Shown here one piece after another: positions 1 to 8,687 of a stretch of DNA of 64,000 nucleotides. Made by a program: the position numbers and the translations under genes. Origin of the DNA: Synechococcus sp. CBW1002 (GTDB lineage Bacteria; Cyanobacteriota; Cyanobacteriia; PCC-6307; Cyanobiaceae); assembly GCF_015840915.1 (NCBI RefSeq), contig NZ_CP060398.1, positions 1,612,001-1,676,000 of the forward strand, in the 5' to 3' direction. Each line of letters opens with the position of its first letter. The first letter of the stretch is position 1. The notes under the pieces are model-generated. The model ran no database searches, was not told the origin of the DNA, and saw nothing but the letters and a program-made list of their open reading frames with translations.

Positions 1-29
1 CGGCAGACGAACCCCTCCGTTTCATTACG

Positions 30-1340
30 ATGAGCAACCCCCGCATCCGGCCCATGGCGGACACCTCGGCAGCGCTCAACCAGCCCCTGGTCGCCGGGGA
101 TCCGGCCGTGGCGGCCCTGATCGGCAAGGAGCTCCAGCGCCAGCAGACCCATCTGGAGCTGATCGCTTCGGAGAACTTCGCCTCCCGCGCTGTGATGGAG
201 GCCCAGGGCTCGGTGCTCACCAACAAGTACGCCGAGGGGCTGCCCCATAAGCGCTACTACGGCGGCTGCGAGCACGTCGACGCGATCGAGGAGCTGGCGA
301 TCGAGCGGGCCAAGCAACTGTTCGGTGCCGCCTGGGCCAACGTGCAGCCCCACAGCGGCGCCCAGGCCAATTTCGCTGTCTTCCTGGCCCTGCTCCAGCC
401 CGGCGACACGATCCTGGGTATGGACCTGAGCCATGGCGGCCACCTCACCCACGGCTCGCCGGTGAATGTGAGTGGCAAATGGTTCAAGGCGGTGCACTAC
501 GGCGTGGATCCCGAGACCCAGCAGCTCAACTACGACACGATCCGCACCCTGGCGCTGCAGCACCGGCCGAAACTGATCGTCTGCGGCTACTCCGCCTACC
601 CCCGCACGATCGACTTCGCCGCCTTCCGCGCCATCGCCGATGAGGTGGGTGCCTGGCTGCTGGCGGATATGGCCCACATCGCCGGGCTGGTGGCGGCCGG
701 CGTGCATCCCAGCCCGGTGCCCCATTGCCATGTGGTCACCACCACCACCCACAAGACCCTGCGCGGTCCGCGGGGCGGCCTGATCCTCACGGGCGATGCC
801 GAATTCGGCCGCCAGTTCGACAAGGCCGTGTTCCCCGGCAGCCAGGGCGGCCCGCTGGAGCATGTGATCGCTGCCAAGGCGGTGGCCTTCGGTGAGGCGC
901 TGCAGCCCGAGTTCACCGCCTACAGCAAGCAGGTGATCGCCAATGCCCAGGCCCTGGCGGAGCGCGTCCTCGAACGTGGCATCGATGTGGTGAGCGGCGG
1001 CACCGACAACCATCTGGTCCTGCTGGACCTGCGCAGTATCGGCATGACCGGCAAGGTGGCCGATCTGCTGGTCAGTGACGTGCACATCACAGCCAACAAG
1101 AACACCGTGCCCTTCGACCCCCAGTCCCCCTTCGTGACCAGTGGCCTGCGGCTCGGCACCGCCGCCTGCACCACCCGAGGCTTCGATCAGGAGGCCTTCC
1201 GGGAGGTGGCTGATGTGATCGCTGATCGTCTGCTCAGTCCGGAGGATGGCGCCATCGAGCAGCGCTGCCGCGACCGGGTGGCCGCGCTCTGCGATCGCTT
1301 CCCCCTCTACGCTTCCGAGCGTCAGCTGCAGCACGCCTGA
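30..1340 (+). CDS. glyA: Serine hydroxymethyltransferase
   Basis: PLP-dependent cytosolic enzyme that interconverts serine plus tetrahydrofolate with glycine plus methylene-THF, the main source of one-carbon units; in cyanobacteria it also serves photorespiratory glycine. The 436-aa length is normal for the family. Visible landmarks are [11 protein letters not shown] near residue 42, [16 protein letters not shown] near 64, and the PLP lysine in [14 protein letters not shown] near 239. The start is uncertain: ATG at 30 or ATG at 54 (MADTSAAL), which would give 428 aa. The next gene on the same strand begins 67 bp downstream. Identification is secure; only the start is open. Confidence 0.97.
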   Translation: MSNPRIRPMADTSAALNQPLVAGDPAVAALIGKELQRQQTHLELIASENFASRAVMEAQGSVLTNKYAEGLPHKRYYGGCEHVDAIEELAIERAKQLFGAAWANVQPHSGAQANFAVFLALLQPGDTILGMDLSHGGHLTHGSPVNVSGKWFKAVHYGVDPETQQLNYDTIRTLALQHRPKLIVCGYSAYPRTIDFAAFRAIADEVGAWLLADMAHIAGLVAAGVHPSPVPHCHVVTTTTHKTLRGPRGGLILTGDAEFGRQFDKAVFPGSQGGPLEHVIAAKAVAFGEALQPEFTAYSKQVIANAQALAERVLERGIDVVSGGTDNHLVLLDLRSIGMTGKVADLLVSDVHITANKNTVPFDPQSPFVTSGLRLGTAACTTRGFDQEAFREVADVIADRLLSPEDGAIEQRCRDRVAALCDRFPLYASERQLQHA

Positions 1341-1407
1341 GCAGGCTCTGAGTCCATAAGGTGGCCCGCGAAGGCCCGCTCCTGGCACCCCCACCGGCCC
1401 CGTTGCT

Positions 1408-2550
1408 GTGACCCTCGCCTACAGCCCCAACGCGGCGGCCCTGCTCACCTTCTTCGCCGCGTCGGTGCTCACGGCTCTGATCGTGCCGGTGGTGCGGCGT
1501 CTGGGTCTGCGCTGGGGGCTCACCGATCAGCCTGATCCCCGCAAGCAGCACACCACGCCGATGGTGCGCCTCGGCGGCATCGGCATCGTGGCTGGCTTCA
1601 GCCTCGGGCTCATGCTCACCTGGGCCTTCGGTGGCTTCGCCGAGTTGCCCGTCAGCAAGGACACGGCGATCTGGACCACCCTGGCCGGCTCGCTCTGCTT
1701 CTTCGTGATCGGCCTGGCGGACGATCTCTTCGCTCTGCCGCCCCTGCCGCGTCTGGTCGGTCAGGTGGCCGTGGCCACGGTGGTCTGGGGTGAAGGGGTG
1801 CGGATCGGCACGATCGAGCTGCCCTTTTCCTTCGGCGATGCCCTGGCGCCGGTGCTGGTGCTGCCCGAACCGCTGAGCCTTTTGGCCACCGTGATCTGGC
1901 TGGTGGGGATCACCAATGCGATCAACTGGCTGGATGGCCTCGACGGCCTGGCCGCCGGGGTGAGTGGCATCGCCGCCGTGGGCCTGCTCTCGGTCAGCTT
2001 CAGCCTGCATCAGCCGGCGGCGGGCCTGCTGGCTGCGGCCCTGGCGGGGGCCTGCCTGGGCTTTCTGCGCCACAACTTCAACCCCGCCCGCATCTTCATG
2101 GGCGATGGCGGCTCCTACTTCCTCGGTTTCGCCCTGGCGGCGATCAGCATCGTGGGCCCGGCCAAGGGCCTCACCAGCGTCAGCCTGCTGCTGCCTCTGC
2201 TGATCCTGTCCCTGCCGCTGGCCGACATGTCGGCCGTGATCATGGGACGCCTGAGCGAGGGGCATTCGCCCTTCTATCCCGATCGTCGCCATCTGCACCA
2301 CCGCCTGCTCAGGGCCGGCTTCAGCCATCGCCGCACCGTGGTGCTGATCTATGCGTTCACCCAGTGGCTGGCTTCCCTGGCCCTGGTGCTGGCCAATGCC
2401 GAACTGCGCTTCCTCTGGCTGGCCCTGGCCACCGCGATCCTGATCGGGGTGGTGGTGGCCAGCCGCCGCCTGCAGGAGGAACCGTGGGATGGGGCGGAGC
2501 CGGGCGAGCCCTCCTCTCTCCCCGAACGTCCTTCCCATGGCCAGCGCTGA
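1408..2550 (+). CDS. Glycosyl transferase family 4 (MraY/WecA/TagO-type undecaprenyl-phosphate sugar-1-phosphate transferase)
   Basis: Integral inner-membrane enzyme expected to move an N-acetylhexosamine-1-phosphate from a UDP-sugar to undecaprenyl phosphate, the first step of a surface glycan. The 380-aa chain has about ten hydrophobic segments. Family motifs are [17 protein letters not shown] (near residue 170), [12 protein letters not shown] (near 230) and the histidine cluster [10 protein letters not shown] (near 292). These resemble WecA/TagO more than MraY. The start is a GTG. Its end overlaps the chosen cinA start by 14 bp, suggesting cotranscription. Sugar specificity cannot be read from sequence. 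Confidence 0.88.
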   Translation: MTLAYSPNAAALLTFFAASVLTALIVPVVRRLGLRWGLTDQPDPRKQHTTPMVRLGGIGIVAGFSLGLMLTWAFGGFAELPVSKDTAIWTTLAGSLCFFVIGLADDLFALPPLPRLVGQVAVATVVWGEGVRIGTIELPFSFGDALAPVLVLPEPLSLLATVIWLVGITNAINWLDGLDGLAAGVSGIAAVGLLSVSFSLHQPAAGLLAAALAGACLGFLRHNFNPARIFMGDGGSYFLGFALAAISIVGPAKGLTSVSLLLPLLILSLPLADMSAVIMGRLSEGHSPFYPDRRHLHHRLLRAGFSHRRTVVLIYAFTQWLASLALVLANAELRFLWLALATAILIGVVVASRRLQEEPWDGAEPGEPSSLPERPSHGQR

Positions 2551-3844
2551 GGTTCTCTGCGTCGGGACCGAGCTGCTGCTCGGCAACATCACCAACGGCA
2601 ATGCCCGCTGGCTGGCCGAAGCCCTGGCCGGCCTGGGAATCCCCCACTTCCGCCAGGGGGTGGTGGGTGACAACAGCGAGCGCCTGATCGCTGCCGTGCA
2701 GGAGGCGGCGGGTCGCTGCCGGTTGTTGATCACCACCGGAGGTCTCGGTCCCACCCCCGACGACCTCACCACCGCCGCGATCGCCGCCGCCTTCGGAGCA
2801 CCGCTGATGGAGCATCCCGAGGTCTGGGATGACATCCAGGCCAAAGTGGCCGCCCGTGGTCGGCCCCTGTCGGACAGCCTGCGACGCCAGGCCCTGCTGC
2901 CCGAGGGGGCAGCTGTGCTGCCCAATCCCACCGGCACTGCGCCGGGGATGATCTGGACCCCCGATCCGGCCGGGCTGCCGTTCCCCGTACAGCCGGGTTT
3001 CACGCTGCTCACCTTCCCGGGTGTGCCAAGCGAGCTCCACGCGATGTGGCAGCAGACCGCCGTTCCCTGGTTGCGGCAGGAGGGCCTGGCCGCCGGGGTG
3101 TTCGCCAGCCGGCTGCTGCGCTTCTGGGGGATCGGTGAATCCACGCTGGCCGAGCAGGTGCACGACCTGCTGGCCCTGGAGAACCCCACGGTGGCCCCCT
3201 ACGCCGGCACCGGTGAGGTGAAGCTGCGGATCACGGCCTGCGCTGCCACGGCCAGCGAAGCCGAAGCCCTGCTGGCGCCGGTGGAGGCGGAGTTGCGTCA
3301 ACGCACCAGCACCCTGTGCTATGGCGCCGACAGCGACAGCCTCGCCTCGGTGGTGCTGGCTCTGCTCCGCAGCCGCGGCGAGACCCTGGCCGTGGCTGAA
3401 TCCTGTACAGGCGGCGGGATCGGCGCGGCCCTGGCGGCGGTGCCGGGGGCGTCTGAGGCCTTCCTGGGTGGGGTGATCGCCTACGCCAATCGCGTCAAGC
3501 AGGACCTGCTCACGGTGCCCGCCGCCACGCTGGAGGGTGATGGGGCGGTGAGCGATCCGGTGGCGATCGCCATGGCCGAGGGGGTGCGCCGCATCACCGG
3601 GGCCACCTGGGCCATTGCCGTGAGCGGCATCGCCGGTCCGGGCGGCGGCAGCGTCGACAAGCCCGTGGGCCTGGTCCACATCGCCGTGGCCGGACCGGAT
3701 GGCAGCAGCAGCGAGGGGGTGCGGTTCGGCGCCAGCCGCGGCCGCGGCTGGATCCAGGCGCTCACCGCCGGCGAGGCCCTGAATCGTCTGCGGCTGCGGC
3801 TGGAGCTGCCCGGGGATAGAGCCAGCGCTTCAGCAGGCGCGTGA
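2537..3844 (+). CDS. cinA: CinA family protein (competence/damage-inducible protein, NMN deamidase-like)
   Basis: Two-domain CinA protein of 435 aa. The N-terminal MoCF/COG1058 domain begins [18 protein letters not shown] and carries [13 protein letters not shown]. The C-terminal CinA domain has [10 protein letters not shown] near residue 290, [16 protein letters not shown], and [10 protein letters not shown]. In other bacteria the C-terminal domain deamidates nicotinamide mononucleotide and the N-terminal domain hydrolyses ADP-ribose-type compounds; in some species the gene is induced with competence. ATG 2537 is chosen because the conserved domain begins right after it; the frame is open upstream to 2489. 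The 3' end overlaps the convergent monooxygenase-domain gene by 83 bp. Confidence 0.93.
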   Translation: MASAEVLCVGTELLLGNITNGNARWLAEALAGLGIPHFRQGVVGDNSERLIAAVQEAAGRCRLLITTGGLGPTPDDLTTAAIAAAFGAPLMEHPEVWDDIQAKVAARGRPLSDSLRRQALLPEGAAVLPNPTGTAPGMIWTPDPAGLPFPVQPGFTLLTFPGVPSELHAMWQQTAVPWLRQEGLAAGVFASRLLRFWGIGESTLAEQVHDLLALENPTVAPYAGTGEVKLRITACAATASEAEALLAPVEAELRQRTSTLCYGADSDSLASVVLALLRSRGETLAVAESCTGGGIGAALAAVPGASEAFLGGVIAYANRVKQDLLTVPAATLEGDGAVSDPVAIAMAEGVRRITGATWAIAVSGIAGPGGGSVDKPVGLVHIAVAGPDGSSSEGVRFGASRGRGWIQALTAGEALNRLRLRLELPGDRASASAGA

Positions 3845-4352
3845 GCCGGGGCATGACGCCGTAGGTGAGCAGCAGCACGGTGAGGCCGCTGGTGATCAGC
3901 AGGGCCAGCCAGGCCGGCAGGGGATGGAGCAGCGGGGCCAGCACCTGGCTCAGCAGGCGGATCAAGGTGTACACGGCCACCCAGGTGACCAGGGCCATCT
4001 TGTGGCGCGACGGTGGTGGCAGCACCTCCCCCGGCAGCGAGAACCAGGCCTCCAGCCCCGAGATGTGTCGGACCTGGGGATCGCTCGCCACCAGCGGCTC
4101 GGCCCGCTCGATCCAGCGCCGGCGCGCCTCGGAGGTCATCCAGGCGCGGAAGTGGTCGTCGGTGTCGAAGCGGAAGATCACCACGTACTCCGGCCGCACC
4201 CCGGGCTGGGGCCGGATGACGTGGGTTCCCATGTGGCCAGTCCAGGCGCTGCTCTCGCGGATGATCCCGCTGATCCAGGCCTCGTAGTCGTTCTCCCGAC
4301 CGGGCCGCACCCGCTGGGCGATCACGGTGGTGATGGGGTCCTGCGGCTGCAC
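3762..4352 (-). CDS. Antibiotic biosynthesis monooxygenase (ABM) domain membrane protein
   Basis: A 196-aa protein with an N-terminal ferredoxin-fold ABM domain (about residues 8-100; [20 protein letters not shown], then the fasciclin-like barrel strand [17 protein letters not shown]), followed by two hydrophobic helices (about 115-170) and an Arg/Ala-rich tail. Proteins of this architecture (COG3224-like) are widespread and of unknown substrate; they need not make antibiotics. The start is taken at GTG 4352, just ahead of the conserved domain. The frame stays open to 4592, but that stretch is Arg/Ser-rich and overlaps the start of the next plus-strand gene. The stop lies within the last 83 bp of cinA on the opposite strand. 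Confidence 0.75.
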   Translation of the reverse strand: MQPQDPITTVIAQRVRPGRENDYEAWISGIIRESSAWTGHMGTHVIRPQPGVRPEYVVIFRFDTDDHFRAWMTSEARRRWIERAEPLVASDPQVRHISGLEAWFSLPGEVLPPPSRHKMALVTWVAVYTLIRLLSQVLAPLLHPLPAWLALLITSGLTVLLLTYGVMPRLTRLLKRWLYPRAAPAAAADDSGPRRR

Positions 4353-4440
4353 CGGCAGGCGGCTCCGATGACCAGTTGAATGGCGGCACCGTACCGCGAC
4401 AGACTGGGCCGCAACTGCTCTGCGAGCCCTTGGAGCGTTG

Positions 4441-5268
4441 ATGGACAGTCCTTCGCCGCGCTGGGTCCGCTGGCGGCATGGATGGGCCCCCTGGGCCCTG
4501 CTGCTGCTGTTGCTGCTGCTGGTGGCGCTGATTCTGCTGACGCTGCAGGGTGAGGCCCAGGTGCCGCTCGGGCCGGAGGGCCGCAGCCACATCCAGCGGC
4601 TGGCCCAGGTCCGCCGCTACCGGCATTTCGATCTGATCGGCACCGCTGCCTTTGCCCTCGCCGGTTTTCTGCGGGCACTGCAACGTCGCTACGACCTCTG
4701 GGGCACCTTTGTGCTCACGCTCCTGCCGGCCGTGGGCGGTGGCGTGATCCGGGATCTGCTGATCGGCGGTGATCGCCTGCCGCTGGGTCTCTTCCGTGAG
4801 CCCGTCTATCTCGTGATCGTGCTGATGGTGCTGCTGCTGGGCACCGTTCTGTCCAACCTGATCAGCCCCAGCCGGCTGGCGTCGCCGGTCTGGGGTGCGG
4901 TCTTCACGGTGTGCGACAGCATCGGCCTGGCCACCTTTGCCGTGATCGGCACCCGGGTGGCATTGCTGGCCCAGCTCGACTGGTGGTGGCTGCCCCTGTC
5001 GGCGGCCCTCACCTGTTCTGGCGGCGGGGTGATCATGGATGTGGTGAGTGGCCGCGAACCGCGCAGCTTCCAGGGTGAGCCCTACGAAGAGCTGGCGATC
5101 CTCGGCAGCCTTGTGCTGATCCTGCTCTGGTCCTTCGCCGGCCGCTTCGAGCCGCTCACCTGGCCGATCACCGCGGCGATGGGATGCACCTGGTGGCTGG
5201 TGTTCCTGTTGCGGTTGCTGGTGGTGCGCTTCGGCTGGCGTTCCTGGCGCCTGGGGCCGGCCCGCTGA
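4441..5268 (+). CDS. TRIC/UPF0126-family cation channel-like membrane protein
   Basis: A 275-aa membrane protein. An N-terminal Leu-rich helix (residues 17-36) precedes the duplicated three-helix TRIC module: FDLIGTAAFALAGFLRALQ with AVGGGVIRDLLIGG, then CDSIGLATFAVIGTRVAL with CSGGGVIMDVVSG. Homologues (YicG/YadS) are trimeric monovalent-cation channels with two GGGxxRD signatures. Here the second copy reads GGGVIMD, lacking the arginine. The length exceeds the roughly 205 aa typical of the family because of the N-terminal helix and a C-terminal extension. ATG 4441 is preferred to the TTG immediately before it. Confidence 0.82.
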   Translation: MDSPSPRWVRWRHGWAPWALLLLLLLLVALILLTLQGEAQVPLGPEGRSHIQRLAQVRRYRHFDLIGTAAFALAGFLRALQRRYDLWGTFVLTLLPAVGGGVIRDLLIGGDRLPLGLFREPVYLVIVLMVLLLGTVLSNLISPSRLASPVWGAVFTVCDSIGLATFAVIGTRVALLAQLDWWWLPLSAALTCSGGGVIMDVVSGREPRSFQGEPYEELAILGSLVLILLWSFAGRFEPLTWPITAAMGCTWWLVFLLRLLVVRFGWRSWRLGPAR

Positions 5269-5301
5269 TCTCGCACCCGCCCGTCTTAGGCTGGACTTTC
5301 G

Positions 5302-6777
5302 ATGGAAACAGGCACACCCTTGAGCGCCGGCACCCTCTACGACAAGGTCTGGACCCTGCACCAGGTCGCCGAGCTGCCCGGTGGTTCCACCCAGCTGTTC
5401 ATCGGTCTGCATCTGATTCATGAGGTGACCAGCCCGCAGGCCTTCGCCGCCTTGCGGGATCTCGGTCTGGGCGTGCGCCATCCGGAGCGCACCGTTGCCA
5501 CGGTGGATCACATCGTGCCCACCACCTCCCAGGCGCGGCCCTTCGCCGATCCGCTGGCCGAGGAGATGCTCGCCACGCTCGAGCGCAACTGCGCCGAGCA
5601 CGGCATCACCCTGCACGGCCTCGGCAGCGGCCGCCAGGGGATCGTGCACGTGATCGCTCCGGAGCTGGGTCTCACCCAGCCCGGCATGACCGTCGCCTGC
5701 GGCGACTCCCACACCTCCACCCACGGCGCCTTCGGGGCGATCGCCTTCGGGATCGGCACCAGCCAGGTGCGCGATGTGCTGGCCAGCCAGAGCCTGGCGA
5801 TGGGCAAGCTCAAGGTGCGCCGGATCTGGGTGGACGGAGCCCTGCAGAACGGTGTGTATGCCAAGGATCTGGTGCTCCACATCATCCGCAGCCTCGGCGT
5901 CAAGGGCGGCGTGGGCTACGCCTATGAATTCGCCGGTCCGGCGATCGCGGCGCTCTCGATGGAGGAGCGCATGACCCTCTGCAACATGGCGATCGAGGGC
6001 GGTGCCCGCTGCGGCTACGTCAACCCCGACGCCACCACCTTCGCCTACCTCCAGGGCCGTCCCTGCGCCCCGAGCGGCGAGGCCTGGGATCGGGCCGTGG
6101 CCTGGTGGAGCTCCCTGGCCAGCGGCCCTGATGCCGTCTTCGACGACGAGGTGCGCTTCGATGCCACCAGCATCGCCCCCACGGTCACCTGGGGGATCAC
6201 GCCGGGCCAGGGCATCGGCGTGGATGAAGCGGTGCCCACCCTGGAGCAGACCGAACCCGACGAACGCCCCCTGGCGCAGGAGGCCTATCGCTACATGGAC
6301 CTTACCCCCGGCGCCCCGATCGCGGGCCTGCCGGTGGATGTGTGCTTCATCGGCAGCTGCACCAACGGTCGTCTCAGTGATCTGCAGGCTGCCGCCGCGG
6401 TGGCGAAGGGACGCCACGTGGCCCCCGGCATCAAGGCCTTCGTGGTGCCCGGCTCCGAGCAGGTGGCCGCCGCAGCCGAGGCCGAGGGCCTCGATCGGGT
6501 GTTCCGCGAGGCTGGCTTCGAGTGGCGCGAGCCCGGCTGCTCGATGTGCCTGGCCATGAACCCCGACCGGCTGGAGGGCCGCCAGATCAGCGCCAGCTCC
6601 AGTAACCGCAACTTCAAGGGGCGCCAGGGCTCGGCCTCCGGGCGCACCCTGCTGATGAGCCCGGCGATGGTGGCCGCTGCCGCCATCAGCGGCCAGGTGA
6701 GCGATGTGCGCACCCTGCTGGACACGGCCGGCACCAAGGCGCCGGATCGGGCACCGGTTCCGGCGGCCGCGGGCTGA
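5302..6777 (+). CDS. leuC: 3-isopropylmalate dehydratase large subunit
   Basis: With LeuD it isomerises 2-isopropylmalate to 3-isopropylmalate in leucine synthesis. The 491-aa aconitase-fold chain carries [20 protein letters not shown] near residue 134 and the [4Fe-4S] ligands in [10 protein letters not shown] (near 352) and [12 protein letters not shown] (near 412). Start: ATG 5302 or TTG 5320 (MSAGTLYDK), the latter matching the usual N-terminus of the family. leuD follows after 182 bp on the same strand, so the pair probably forms a unit with a long spacer. Confidence 0.97.
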   Translation: METGTPLSAGTLYDKVWTLHQVAELPGGSTQLFIGLHLIHEVTSPQAFAALRDLGLGVRHPERTVATVDHIVPTTSQARPFADPLAEEMLATLERNCAEHGITLHGLGSGRQGIVHVIAPELGLTQPGMTVACGDSHTSTHGAFGAIAFGIGTSQVRDVLASQSLAMGKLKVRRIWVDGALQNGVYAKDLVLHIIRSLGVKGGVGYAYEFAGPAIAALSMEERMTLCNMAIEGGARCGYVNPDATTFAYLQGRPCAPSGEAWDRAVAWWSSLASGPDAVFDDEVRFDATSIAPTVTWGITPGQGIGVDEAVPTLEQTEPDERPLAQEAYRYMDLTPGAPIAGLPVDVCFIGSCTNGRLSDLQAAAAVAKGRHVAPGIKAFVVPGSEQVAAAAEAEGLDRVFREAGFEWREPGCSMCLAMNPDRLEGRQISASSSNRNFKGRQGSASGRTLLMSPAMVAAAAISGQVSDVRTLLDTAGTKAPDRAPVPAAAG

Positions 6778-6959
6778 GGTGATCCGGCCGGAGTGCTGCC
6801 GCGCCGGCCCGCTCCAGCCGCCTCCCCTGCTGCCGCTGGCCGTTCTCCTGTCCCTGCCGCTGCCCCTGCGCCGCACCGTTCCGCCTTCCCCTGTCCCCAG
6901 GCCTCTGGCGGGCACCCTTGTTCCGTCCTGTTCCGCTTTCGCTCGCTTCGCCTGCCGCC

Positions 6960-7619
6960 ATGACCAGCATCAGTGCCCCCTTCCCCTTCGGAGCGATCGC
7001 CTCGGTGGTCGGCACCGCCGTGGCGGTGCGCGGCGACGACATCGACACCGACCGGATCATCCCGGCCCGCTTCCTCAAGTGCGTCACCTTCGAGGGCCTG
7101 GGGGAGCAGGCCTTCGCGGACGACCGCGCCGAGCTCAAGGGTGCCCATCCCTTCGATCGCCCCGAGCACCAGGGGGCCACGGTGCTGGTGGTGAACCGCA
7201 ACTTCGGTTGTGGCTCCAGCCGTGAACATGCTCCCCAGTCGCTGATGCGCTGGGGGATCCGGGCCGTGATCGGTGAGAGCTTCGCCGAAATCTTCTACGG
7301 CAACTGCCTGGCCCTGGGGATTCCCTGCCTCAGCGTCAGCCACGCCGATGCCCTGGCTCTGCAGGCCGCGATCGAGGCCGATCCAGCCGCGAGCGTCGTG
7401 GTGGACCTCGACACCCTGAGGGTCAGCCTGAACGCAGCTGCCGACTCCGCTGCGGTGATCTCGGAAGGCGCTTCCTGGCCCCTCACCCTGGCCGATGGAC
7501 CCCGCCGCATGCTGCTCAGCGGCCAGTGGGATGCCACCTCCCAGCTGCTCGCCCACGATGACCAGCTGCGGGCCACCGCAGCCCGGCTCCCTTATCTCAC
7601 GTCCTTCTCGGCGGCCTGA
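6960..7619 (+). CDS. leuD: 3-isopropylmalate dehydratase small subunit
   Basis: Swivelling-domain partner of LeuC in leucine synthesis. The 219 aa include GDDIDTDRIIPARFLKC near residue 23 and the conserved NRNFGCGSSREHAPQSL near 79. ATG 6960 is chosen because the preceding in-frame ATG at 6918 adds 14 residues without similarity to the family. The 6778-6959 spacer after leuC is C-rich and shows no gene. Confidence 0.96.
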   Translation: MTSISAPFPFGAIASVVGTAVAVRGDDIDTDRIIPARFLKCVTFEGLGEQAFADDRAELKGAHPFDRPEHQGATVLVVNRNFGCGSSREHAPQSLMRWGIRAVIGESFAEIFYGNCLALGIPCLSVSHADALALQAAIEADPAASVVVDLDTLRVSLNAAADSAAVISEGASWPLTLADGPRRMLLSGQWDATSQLLAHDDQLRATAARLPYLTSFSAA

Positions 7620-7701
7620 GCCGCCCCTGGTTCCGCGAGACGTCTCTGCATCCCGAGCCGTTGATGCTCAGTGGGCCGGTGGTGTTCAGGCGATCAGCAG
7701 C

Positions 7702-8634
7702 TCAGGCGATCAGCAGCTGATAGGCGGCATGAATCCGCTGGAAGGACGCGGCGTTGCCGCCCCGATCGGGGTGATGGGTCTTCACGAGCCGGCGGTGGGC
7801 CTGCTTCACCGCTTCGCGGCTGGCACCCCACCTCAGCCCCAGCAGATCCAGGGCCTCAGCCCTCTGCCGATCCATGCCGACCCGGTTCTCCGCCGGTGGC
7901 CTGTGCGTCTGTCTCTGCTCTTCCTGGTGCCGCTGTTGCTTCTGCTTGGTCTGCGTTTGCTGCTGCCGCGCGTTCTGTTTCTGCCTTCGCGTCTGTTCCT
8001 GTTTGTCCTCCTGCCGCTGCCTCTGCGTGTGCTGCTGCGCTTGCTGCTCTGTGCGCGCGGCGGCCTCCAATCTGGTGATCCGATCCAGGAGGTCGTCCAC
8101 CACCCGCATCGGGGCTTCGTTGAGCCACTCCGGCGCGCGCACGCTGTAAAGCGCGAAGGCAGCCTTCACCGCCAGTCGGGCCTTGCTCTGGGGCCCGCGC
8201 AGGGCCTGGCGCAGCTCGGTGCCGAGCCCTGGCGAGCGGCGATTGAGCTCCTGCTCCAGATCGGCGCGGGGAGCCTGCCCGTGGCGGCGACGCTCCTCGA
8301 TCAGGCCCCTCAGGCCGCTGAACACCAGGGTGTCGGGCTGGCGCAGAGAGGTCCCGACGCGCAGCGCGCTCCAGCGGGGATGGTCTGCCATGGCCTCGCC
8401 CCAGCGCCGCACCTGCTCCACCGTGATGCGGGGTGATGGGCCGGTGGTCTCCTCCGGGCGGGATGGCTTCACGCCGGAGCGGAATCCCCGGGTCTGGAGC
8501 TGGGCGAGCTGCTGGCGTAGCTGCAGCACCTCCTGCCGCAGGGCCTCGTTCTCGGCCAGCAGGGAGTCGATATTGCAGGTGACCTGACGGCCCGGAGATG
8601 GTGTGCGGGCCCAGCTGCGTGGATCGAAGCCCAT
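7702..8634 (-). CDS. J-domain protein with C-terminal J domain and Gln-rich linker
   Basis: A 310-aa protein. Residues about 25-50 form a short Leu/Gln coiled coil (LLAENEALRQEVLQLRQQLA). A region of conserved look follows (about 60-190), then a low-complexity Gln/Arg/Lys segment (about 195-250), and the protein ends in a J domain whose HPD tripeptide is seen in KTHHPDRGGN. J proteins stimulate Hsp70/DnaK ATPase; the HPD is intact, so DnaK stimulation is expected. The J domain being C-terminal rather than N-terminal, with no Gly/Phe or zinc region, makes this a class III (type C) co-chaperone. Client unknown. It lies downstream of the DUF3769 gene on the same strand, 53 bp away. Confidence 0.85.
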   Translation of the reverse strand: MGFDPRSWARTPSPGRQVTCNIDSLLAENEALRQEVLQLRQQLAQLQTRGFRSGVKPSRPEETTGPSPRITVEQVRRWGEAMADHPRWSALRVGTSLRQPDTLVFSGLRGLIEERRRHGQAPRADLEQELNRRSPGLGTELRQALRGPQSKARLAVKAAFALYSVRAPEWLNEAPMRVVDDLLDRITRLEAAARTEQQAQQHTQRQRQEDKQEQTRRQKQNARQQQTQTKQKQQRHQEEQRQTHRPPAENRVGMDRQRAEALDLLGLRWGASREAVKQAHRRLVKTHHPDRGGNAASFQRIHAAYQLLIA

Positions 8635-8687
8635 GGGTCAGGGTTCGTGGGGGCGGTGCAGACGGGATTCGAGCAGTGCGGACGGGC

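Noticed and set aside
1234-3189. 651-codon open frame on the minus strand opposite glyA, the WecA-like gene and cinA
   Set aside because: Pro/Arg/Gly/His-rich low-complexity product lying antisense to three clear genes; typical of high-G+C shadow frames.
3481-6915. 1144-codon open frame on the minus strand opposite cinA, the TRIC gene and leuC
   Set aside because: No domain, His/Gly/Ala-rich repeats, and fully antisense to conserved genes.
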